A DNA stretch of 5,261 nucleotides from Aquincola sp. Its GTDB lineage: Bacteria; Pseudomonadota; Gammaproteobacteria; Burkholderiales; Burkholderiaceae_C. Position numbers and translations under genes: made by a program. Of this stretch, positions 1 through 4,444 are shown one piece after another. The notes under the pieces were generated by a model. That model did not search any database. It was not told the DNA's origin and worked only from the letters and a program-made list of their open reading frames with translations. The stretch lies in assembly GCA_029884035.1 (NCBI GenBank), contig JAOUIM010000284.1, positions 1 to 5,261 of the forward strand, written 5' to 3'. Numbering within the stretch: the stretch's first letter is position 1; each line of letters starts with the position of its first letter.

Positions 1-646
1 TGTCCTGCGCGGCGGCCGCATGGGCAGCGGCCAGATCCGTGCACTGTCGGTGCTGGGGCCGCGGTTCATGCTGCCGTTTCAGGAGGCCGCGCTCGATCCC
101 GCAGCGGCCTTTGGCCGTGTGGCACCCGTGGTGCTGGAGGTCGGCTTCGGCATGGGCCAGGCGACCGCGGCCATGGCCGCCGCCCGCCCCGAAGAAGACT
201 TCATCGGCATCGAGGTGCACGAGGCGGGCGTGGGTGCGCTGCTGCAGCGCATCGAGCAGCTGCACCTGGGCAACCTTCGCATCGTGCGCCACGACGCGGT
301 CGACGTGCTGCGCTCGATGATCGCGCCGGCCTCTCTGGCCGCGGTGTATGTCTTCTTTCCCGACCCCTGGCCGAAGAAGCGGCACTGGAAACGGCGCCTG
401 GTTCAACCGCCGTTCGCGGCGCTGGCCGCGTCGCGGCTCGAGCCCGGCGGCGTGCTGCATTGCGCAACCGACTGGCAGCCCTACGCCGAGCAGATGCTCG
501 AGGTATTGCGAGGCGAACCCTCGCTCGAGAACACCGCCGCGGACTATGGGACGCGCCCCGCGTATCGACCCGAGACGAAGTTCGAGCGTCGCGGCCTTGC
601 GCTCGGCCACGGCGTGTGGGACCTGGTGTTTCGCAAGCGCGCCTGA
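1..646 (+). CDS. trmB: tRNA (guanine-N(7)-)-methyltransferase TrmB, 5'-truncated by window edge
   Basis: TrmB uses S-adenosylmethionine to methylate N7 of guanine 46 in the variable loop of many tRNAs, in the cytoplasm. The frame is open to the left edge: codons 2-19 read VLRGGR and continue into MGSGQ, matching the TrmB N-terminal pattern (E. coli has FVRRQGRLTKGQ). The ATG at 20 is therefore internal and the true start lies upstream of the window. Counting from the first complete codon, SAM motif I (LEVGFGMG) is at residues 45-52. The family signature FPDPWPKKRH is at 119-128, ATDWQPYAEQM at 155-165, and the C-terminal TKFERRG...LGHGVWDLVF block at about 192-209. About 214 residues are visible; the family is usually 210-260, so only a short N-terminal piece is missing. 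The TGA at 644-646 converges on the minus-strand GST gene with a 5-bp gap. All family blocks are intact and identity is very secure. Confidence 0.96.
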   Translation, partial: VLRGGRMGSGQIRALSVLGPRFMLPFQEAALDPAAAFGRVAPVVLEVGFGMGQATAAMAAARPEEDFIGIEVHEAGVGALLQRIEQLHLGNLRIVRHDAVDVLRSMIAPASLAAVYVFFPDPWPKKRHWKRRLVQPPFAALAASRLEPGGVLHCATDWQPYAEQMLEVLRGEPSLENTAADYGTRPAYRPETKFERRGLALGHGVWDLVFRKRA

Positions 647-655
647 GGCGCTCAG
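639..655. other. Overlapping small inverted repeats at convergent stop codons
   Basis: Two short perfect palindromes overlap at the trmB/GST convergence. One is GCGCC-TGA-GGCGC (639-651), whose loop is the trmB stop codon. The other is CTGAG-GCG-CTCAG (643-655), whose arms contain the two opposing TGA stops. Neither is followed by a T-run on either strand, so this is not a classical intrinsic terminator. It may be a weak bidirectional hairpin, or a by-product of two TGA stops placed back to back in GC-rich DNA. Confidence 0.3.
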
Positions 656-1332
656 CGGCACGTCCGGTACGGCTCTTCGAAGTCGAGGAAGTCACGTTCG
701 GCCAGCGCGTCGGCGACCCAATGCGACACGCCCGGCGCCACCCACAGTCGCTCGACATAGGACTGGGAACACACCGAGATCGGAAGGCTGTAGGTGCGGA
801 TTCGCGAAGCCACCGGTGCGAAGTACGCATCGGCCGCGCTGAATCCCCCGAACAGGAAGGGGCCGCCGCTGGCGGCGAGCTGCTGCGACCACATCGCATC
901 GATGCGCGCGAGGTCGGCACGCACGCCCGCCTGCTCGGCCATCACCCGCGCACCCACCTCGGGCAGCCGGGCTTCGATGTTCATCGGGCAGTGGTCGCGC
1001 AGTGCACCGAACCCGGCATGCATCTCGGCGCACAGGCTTCGCGCGCGGGCACGCTGCATCGGCTCGCGCGGCCAGATCGCATGGCCAGGGTGGAGGTCGG
1101 CCACCGTTTCGGCGATCGCCAGCGTGTCCCACACCGCGAAGCCGTCGATCAGCAGCACCGGCACCTTGCCGGTCGGCGTGTGGCGCGACAGCTCACGGTA
1201 GAAGTCCGAACCGGGCGCGAAATCGAAGCGCAGCTTGACCTCCTGGAAGGCGATGCCGAAGTGGCGCATCAGCACCCACGGCCGCATCGACCACGACGAG
1301 TAGTTCTTGTTGCCGATCACGAGCTGCAGCAC
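652..1332 (-). CDS. Glutathione S-transferase family protein
   Basis: A cytosolic GST-fold protein of 226 residues, the usual length for the family. It has an N-terminal thioredoxin-like domain (about 1-82) and an all-helical C-terminal domain (about 88-226). In the N-terminal domain, NYSSWSMRPW (10-19) supplies the candidate catalytic serine (S12, S13 or S15). KVPVL (56-60) contains the cis-proline P58, and WDTLAIAE (68-75) stands where most relatives have ESLAI, the glutathione gamma-glutamyl contact. Known members conjugate or reduce electrophiles with glutathione; the substrate cannot be read from sequence. The start is GTG at 1332-1330, supported by a perfect AGGAGG seven bases upstream and by MLQLVIGNKNYSSWS matching the typical N-terminus. 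It lies 69 bp downstream of uppP on the same strand, so co-transcription is plausible, and it ends tail-to-tail with trmB. Family assignment is secure, specific function unknown. Confidence 0.9.
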   Translation of the reverse strand: MLQLVIGNKNYSSWSMRPWVLMRHFGIAFQEVKLRFDFAPGSDFYRELSRHTPTGKVPVLLIDGFAVWDTLAIAETVADLHPGHAIWPREPMQRARARSLCAEMHAGFGALRDHCPMNIEARLPEVGARVMAEQAGVRADLARIDAMWSQQLAASGGPFLFGGFSAADAYFAPVASRIRTYSLPISVCSQSYVERLWVAPGVSHWVADALAERDFLDFEEPYRTCR

Positions 1333-1339
1333 GGCCTCA

Positions 1340-1345
1340 CCTCCT
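1340..1345 (-). promoter_or_regulatory. Shine-Dalgarno of the GST gene (fixes GTG start)
   Basis: On the minus strand the sequence reads AGGAGG, then seven bases (TGAGGCC), then GTG. This is a consensus ribosome binding site at ideal spacing. It is the strongest in the window and it decides the GTG start at 1332. Confidence 0.85.
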
Positions 1346-1401
1346 GTGCAGGCGATGCTAGCTTCAGTCTGCCGCCGTTCGACGTGGTTTTCGCATTGCG
1401 G

Positions 1402-2259
1402 TCATGCGCGCCACTGCACCCACCCCGTCGCCGCGGTCAGCAGCACCAGAGCGCCGAACACGATGCGGTACCAGGCAAAGGCCGTGAAGTCGTGCGTGGC
1501 GACGTATCGGATCAGCCAACGGATGCACAGCAACGCGCTGACGAACGCGAACGCGGTGCCCACCGCGAATACCGGCGCCTCGGCCCAGCCCAGGGCGGCA
1601 CGATCCTTCCATACCGAGTACGCACCGGCACCGATCAAGGTGGGAATTGCAAGGTAGAAGCTGAACTCGGTGGCCGCGCGACGTGAGAAGCCGAACACCA
1701 TCGCGCCGATGATCGTCGCGCCCGAGCGGCTGGTGCCCGGGATCAGCGCCAGGCATTGCACCAGCCCGACCTTGAGCGCATCGAGTGCGCTCATGTCGTC
1801 GACCGATTCGACACGCGCGTGGCGCGTGCCCTGGAGGTCGCGCTCGCCGTAGGCCGCGTGATGGCGCCGCTCGACCCACAGGATGATCAGGCCGCCGACC
1901 ACGAAGGCCAGCGCCACCGGCACCGGGTGGAACAGGTGCGCCTTGATCGCCTGGCCCAGCAGCAGGCCGAACACGACCGCCGGCATGAATGCGACCAGCA
2001 CGTTGCGCGCGAAACGCTGCGCCACCGGATCGTGCGAGAGTCCGCCGAGCGTTCGCGCCAGTCTTTCCCGGTATTCCCAGATCACCGCGAACATCGCGCC
2101 GGTCTGGATCGCGACCTCGAACACCTTGGCCGAATCACCGGTGAAGTCGAGCAGTGACGCAGCGAGGATCAGGTGTCCGGTGGAAGAGATCGGCAGGAAC
2201 TCGGTCAGACCCTCGACGATGCCCATCACGGCGGCCTTCGCCAGCGCCCACCATTCCAC
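1402..2259 (-). CDS. uppP: Undecaprenyl-diphosphatase UppP (BacA family)
   Basis: An integral inner-membrane phosphatase that converts undecaprenyl diphosphate to undecaprenyl phosphate. It regenerates the lipid carrier for peptidoglycan and other envelope polymers; extra copies confer bacitracin resistance. The diagnostic first motif, GIVEGLTEFLPISSTGH, is at residues 13-29 with the conserved glutamates E16 and E20. The second, PGTSRSG, is at 174-180 with arginine R178. Several hydrophobic spans follow each motif, and the C-terminus is a final hydrophobic segment (about 262-285). I chose the GTG at 2259, giving 285 residues starting (M)EWWALAKAAVMG. It has a good Shine-Dalgarno (GGAAGGG, six bases away) and matches the usual UppP N-terminus. 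The open frame extends to a TTG at 2292, adding 11 residues (MPPTGRPEGTN) that look non-coding. It lies between the upstream lipoprotein gene (72-bp gap) and the downstream GST gene (69-bp gap), all on one strand. Both catalytic motifs are intact. Confidence 0.95.
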   Translation of the reverse strand: MEWWALAKAAVMGIVEGLTEFLPISSTGHLILAASLLDFTGDSAKVFEVAIQTGAMFAVIWEYRERLARTLGGLSHDPVAQRFARNVLVAFMPAVVFGLLLGQAIKAHLFHPVPVALAFVVGGLIILWVERRHHAAYGERDLQGTRHARVESVDDMSALDALKVGLVQCLALIPGTSRSGATIIGAMVFGFSRRAATEFSFYLAIPTLIGAGAYSVWKDRAALGWAEAPVFAVGTAFAFVSALLCIRWLIRYVATHDFTAFAWYRIVFGALVLLTAATGWVQWRA

Positions 2260-2265
2260 GTTTGT

Positions 2266-2272
2266 CCCTTCC
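2266..2272 (-). promoter_or_regulatory. Shine-Dalgarno of uppP (favours GTG 2259)
   Basis: The minus strand reads GGAAGGG followed by six bases (ACAAAC) and GTG. This supports initiation at 2259 rather than at the upstream in-frame TTG (2292). Confidence 0.65.
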
Positions 2273-2273
2273 G

Positions 2274-2290
2274 GCCGCCCTGTCGGCGGC
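2274..2290. other. 6-bp-stem inverted repeat abutting the uppP ribosome binding site
   Basis: The + strand reads GCCGCC-CTGTC-GGCGGC, a perfect 6-bp stem with a 5-base loop. On the minus-strand transcript this hairpin ends one base before the uppP Shine-Dalgarno. It has no following U-run, so it is not a standard terminator for the lipoprotein gene. It could modulate uppP translation or mRNA stability, or be a chance GC palindrome. Confidence 0.3.
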
Positions 2291-2331
2291 AAAGGCGCGA
2301 ATGATAGCGGCGAGCCCCTTGGCGCCTGGAT

Positions 2332-2895
2332 TCAGCGCGGTTCGGCGAACCGCAGTTCGACGCCGCGCGACGTGACGGCGATGTCGGCCTTGTCGATGCC
2401 GGCGCGGCGCAGGGCCTCTCGCTGATCGTCCTTGATGCGGTAGACCACGAAGTCGTCGAGCAGGCGCTCCGTGAGCAATGCGCCGAGCCGTGCACCCTGG
2501 CCCGACAGCGCGGTGCCTGCAACGTCGAGCCTGAAGTCCTGCACCTTGACGTTCGCCAGCCGGATCGATGCATCGCTCGGCTCGTAGCGCAATGCATGGT
2601 CGAGCGCGAGGCTGCCGCGCACCGTGCTGCCCGACAGCCGTTCCACGGCCGACAGGTCCAGTTCGGTCACGATGCGGTTGCGCTCGGGCGCAAGCCGGAT
2701 GACCGGTCTGGCGAGACTCACGTCCAGCACCTCCAGCAGTCGCCGCTCGCACGGGAACTGGCGCTCGACCAGCCGCTGCAGGTCACCCTGCGACAGGGTC
2801 ACTTCGCGAGGCACACCGAGGCCGGCGCACGCGGAGAGCACGAACGTCATGACAGCCATGACGACGAGCGCCAAAGACCGGCAGTAGGTCTGCAT
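2332..2895 (-). CDS. Outer-membrane lipoprotein, DUF1439/YceB-like
   Basis: A 187-residue predicted lipoprotein of unknown molecular function. The N-terminus is a type II signal peptide: Arg at position 6, a hydrophobic core (about 8-20) and lipobox L20-S21-A22-C23, so Cys23 would be the lipidated first residue. Residue +2 is alanine, not aspartate, which in the Lol rule suggests outer-membrane sorting. The mature part (REVTLSQGDLQRLVERQFP, then alternating hydrophobic strand-like stretches and LLTERLLDDFVVYRIKDDQ) resembles E. coli YceB and other DUF1439 proteins in pattern and length; I made that match by eye. The ATG at 2895 is preceded by AGGGGA nine bases upstream (2905-2910). It is divergent from the TetR gene across 92 bp and is the first gene of a possible lipoprotein-uppP-GST unit. 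The lipoprotein call is strong, the family call moderate. Confidence 0.82.
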   Translation of the reverse strand: MQTYCRSLALVVMAVMTFVLSACAGLGVPREVTLSQGDLQRLVERQFPCERRLLEVLDVSLARPVIRLAPERNRIVTELDLSAVERLSGSTVRGSLALDHALRYEPSDASIRLANVKVQDFRLDVAGTALSGQGARLGALLTERLLDDFVVYRIKDDQREALRRAGIDKADIAVTSRGVELRFAEPR

Positions 2896-2904
2896 CAGAT
2901 CAAT

Positions 2905-2910
2905 TCCCCT
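2905..2910 (-). promoter_or_regulatory. Shine-Dalgarno of the lipoprotein gene
   Basis: The minus strand carries AGGGGA nine bases before the ATG at 2895. No convincing minus-strand -35/-10 pair was found in the 92-bp divergent region. Confidence 0.5.
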
Positions 2911-2933
2911 GTTCGACGTGGCACCCTAACGCC

Positions 2934-2963
2934 TTGACCCGGCAACACGACCACAGGTACATT
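2934..2963 (+). promoter_or_regulatory. Candidate sigma70 promoter of the TetR gene
   Basis: TTGACC (2934-2939, 5 of 6 to the -35 consensus) and TACATT (2958-2963, 4 of 6 to the -10 consensus) are separated by 18 bases. Transcription would begin near 2970, inside the palindrome at 2962-2983, leaving a leader of only about 18 bases before the ATG at 2988. Confidence 0.5.
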
Positions 2964-2983
2964 ACTGACTGATCGGTCAGTAA
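2962..2983. promoter_or_regulatory. 22-bp palindromic operator, probable TetR autoregulatory site
   Basis: Perfect 8-bp arms, TTACTGAC (2962-2969) and GTCAGTAA (2976-2983), flank a 6-base centre (TGATCG) that is itself symmetric except for one pair. Ten of eleven base pairs match in total. It ends four bases before the regulator's ATG and overlaps the predicted -10 and transcription start. Size, symmetry and position are those of TetR/AcrR-family operators, and it is AT-richer than its surroundings. No second copy was seen elsewhere in the window, including upstream of tolC. Confidence 0.8.
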
Positions 2984-2987
2984 CTGA

Positions 2988-3632
2988 ATGGTCTCCGTCG
3001 CAAGCACGCCTCCCGCCCCCGCCGCCCGCCAGCGACGCAAGGAAGCCCGTCCGCAGGAACTGCTCGATGCCGCGCTGGCGTTGTTCGTCGAGAAGGGCTT
3101 TTCCGCAACCCGCGCCGAAGAAGTCGCGCAGCGCGCCGGGGTGTCCAAGGGTACCTTGTACCTGTACTACCCGAGCAAGGAAGAACTGTTCAAGGCGGTG
3201 ATCGCGCAATCGCTCGGCGCACGCATCGAGCAGTCCGCGCAACAGGTGCAGGCCTACCGCGGACCGATGGGACCGCTGCTGGAGGACCTGCTGGTGCGTT
3301 GGTGGCAGCAGGTGTACGCCAGCCCGGTGTCGGGCACGTTCAAGATCGTTGTCTCCGAGGTGCGCAACTTTCCGGAGATTGCCGACTTCTGGGTCCGCAA
3401 TGTCATCGAACCCGGCCACGCGCTGATCGGCAGCATCGTGCAACGGGGCGTCGATACCAAAGAGTTCCGGCCGGTGGATGTGCTCAGCGTGGTGCATTCC
3501 CTGGTGCTGCCGTTGGTGATGCTGTGCGTGCACAAGCACGGCCTGGCAGCCTGCTCGCAGCACCAGATCGACGGCGAGCGCTTCATCGCCGAGCATGTCG
3601 CCCTGGTCGTGCGCGGATTGCGCCCCACCTAG
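2988..3632 (+). CDS. TetR/AcrR-family transcriptional regulator
   Basis: A 214-residue DNA-binding repressor, a typical TetR-family length. After a Pro/Ala-rich N-terminal tail (1-13) comes the TetR_N domain (about 20-72): QELLDAALALFVEKGF (helix 1), then the helix-turn-helix TRAEEVAQRAGVSKGTLYLYYPSKEEL (41-67) with the hallmark GTLYxYYxSKEEL. The rest (73-214) is a helical ligand-binding/dimerisation domain whose sequence (SEVRNFPEIADFW...) looks like AcrR/AefR-type regulators; the ligand is unknown. The ATG at 2988 is the only reasonable start, yet no clear Shine-Dalgarno precedes it and the palindrome ends four bases upstream. Autorepression through that site is the likely control. It lies 32 bp before the PIMT-like gene and upstream of tolC on the same strand, a setting usual for efflux regulators. 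Family is certain, target set inferred. Confidence 0.94.
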   Translation: MVSVASTPPAPAARQRRKEARPQELLDAALALFVEKGFSATRAEEVAQRAGVSKGTLYLYYPSKEELFKAVIAQSLGARIEQSAQQVQAYRGPMGPLLEDLLVRWWQQVYASPVSGTFKIVVSEVRNFPEIADFWVRNVIEPGHALIGSIVQRGVDTKEFRPVDVLSVVHSLVLPLVMLCVHKHGLAACSQHQIDGERFIAEHVALVVRGLRPT

Positions 3633-3656
3633 AATCCTCGCTGGTCCTCCGAACGC

Positions 3657-3668
3657 ATGACGCCATGA
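3657..3668 (+). other. Possible three-codon upstream ORF overlapping the methyltransferase start
   Basis: ATG-ACG-CCA-TGA encodes Met-Thr-Pro, and its TGA overlaps the methyltransferase ATG (ATGA at 3665-3668). Because the downstream gene has no evident Shine-Dalgarno, translational coupling is conceivable. Chance occurrence is equally plausible. Confidence 0.2.
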
Positions 3669-4318
3669 ATCTCGAACAAGCCCGGTTCAACATGATCGAG
3701 CAGCAGATCCGCCCGTGGGAGGTGCTCGATCAGTCCGTGCTGTCGCTGCTCGCGGTCGTGAGGCGCGAGGACTTCGTGCCTCCGGCGTACCGCGCGCTGG
3801 CCTTCGTCGACACCGAGGTGCCGCTGCCCGAAGGCCAGTGCATGCTGGCACCGAAGGTCGAGGCGCGGCTTCTGCAGGACCTGCATGTCGGCCGTCACGA
3901 ACACGTGCTCGAAGTCGGTGCAGGATCGGGCTTCATGGCGGCCTTGCTCGCGCACCGCGCACAACGCGTGACGACGCTCGAGTCTCGGCCGGTGCTGGCG
4001 GCGATGGCGCGCGCCAACCTGCAGCGGGCGGGCATCGCCAGCGCCGAAGTGATCGATGCCGATGGCTCGGCCGGCCGCCCGGCCGAAGCCCCGTTCGACG
4101 TGATCCTGCTGTCGGGTTCGGTTGCCGCGGTGCCGCAGTCGCTGCTCGACCAGCTGAAGATCGGCGGGCGGCTTGCCGCAATCGAGGGGCAGGAGCCGGT
4201 GATGCGTGCGGTTCTCGTGACCAAGGTCGCCGATCGACAGTACAAGCGCGTCGAACTGTTCGACACCGTCGCGCCACGCCTCGACGGTTTCGGCGAGCCC
4301 TCTCGCTTCTCGTTCTAG
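3665..4318 (+). CDS. PIMT-like SAM-dependent methyltransferase (divergent protein-L-isoaspartate O-methyltransferase family)
   Basis: A 217-residue class I methyltransferase that aligns by eye along its length with Pcm, which methylates L-isoaspartyl residues to repair aged proteins. Residues 1-56 form the helical PIMT N-terminus (MIEQQIRPWEVLDQSVL, then RREDFVPPAYRALAFVD). SAM motif I, LEVGAGSGF, is at 82-90, and PFDVILLSGSVAAVP and the GG turn follow as in Pcm. However, the family's GQTIS active-site loop reads GQCML (57-61), so the conserved serine is Leu61. The usual C-terminal VPL-type motif is replaced by an ending in PSRFSF. Methylation with SAM is likely; isoaspartate repair is doubtful. 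The start is ATG 3665, giving MNLEQARFNMIEQQ; no Shine-Dalgarno is visible. It lies 32 bp after the TetR gene and 126 bp before tolC, so co-transcription with the regulator is likely. Fold is certain, substrate unknown. Confidence 0.85.
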   Translation: MNLEQARFNMIEQQIRPWEVLDQSVLSLLAVVRREDFVPPAYRALAFVDTEVPLPEGQCMLAPKVEARLLQDLHVGRHEHVLEVGAGSGFMAALLAHRAQRVTTLESRPVLAAMARANLQRAGIASAEVIDADGSAGRPAEAPFDVILLSGSVAAVPQSLLDQLKIGGRLAAIEGQEPVMRAVLVTKVADRQYKRVELFDTVAPRLDGFGEPSRFSF

Positions 4319-4363
4319 GCTCATCTTGCAATTCGCGCCCGCCATCCGGCATCCCGTCGCAAG

Positions 4364-4378
4364 GCGCCCACGGGGCGT
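4364..4378 (+). other. Weak GC hairpin in the pcm-like/tolC intergenic region
   Basis: GCGCCC-ACG-GGGCGT can form a 6-bp stem (one G-U pair) with a 3-base loop. It is followed by GC-rich sequence, not a U-run, so it is at best a pause site. The rest of the 126-bp gap (4319-4444) holds no convincing sigma70 promoter and no copy of the TetR palindrome. TTGCAA at 4326 and TACAAC at 4391 are isolated, badly spaced hexamers. Confidence 0.2.
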
Positions 4379-4430
4379 GCGCCGCCCGGCTACAACGCCC
4401 GCTGCGCCGACAGCCGCCCCACAACGTCCC

Positions 4431-4435
4431 GGAGA
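4431..4435 (+). promoter_or_regulatory. Shine-Dalgarno of tolC
   Basis: GGAGA lies nine bases before the ATG at 4445 and supports that start. Confidence 0.6.
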
Positions 4436-4444
4436 CCGCATCAC

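Noticed and set aside
20..22. ATG at 20 as the trmB start
   Set aside because: The frame upstream is open and encodes VLRGGR, part of the conserved TrmB N-terminal motif, so the gene begins outside the window.
460..1686. A 408-codon open frame on the plus strand antisense to the GST and uppP genes
   Set aside because: It is rich in Arg/His/Gln with no recognisable domain, starts inside trmB, and covers two well-supported minus-strand genes. It is a GC-rich shadow frame.
1378..2921. An 11-bp direct repeat GTTCGACGTGG at 1378-1388 and 2911-2921, upstream of the GST and lipoprotein genes respectively
   Set aside because: A few 11-mer matches are expected by chance in a 5-kb GC-rich window, and the two copies lie at different distances from their genes (46 and 16 bases).
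4319..4444. An intrinsic terminator and separate promoter between the methyltransferase gene and tolC
   Set aside because: The only hairpin (4364-4378) lacks a U-run, and no -35/-10 pair with acceptable spacing was found, so neither is called.
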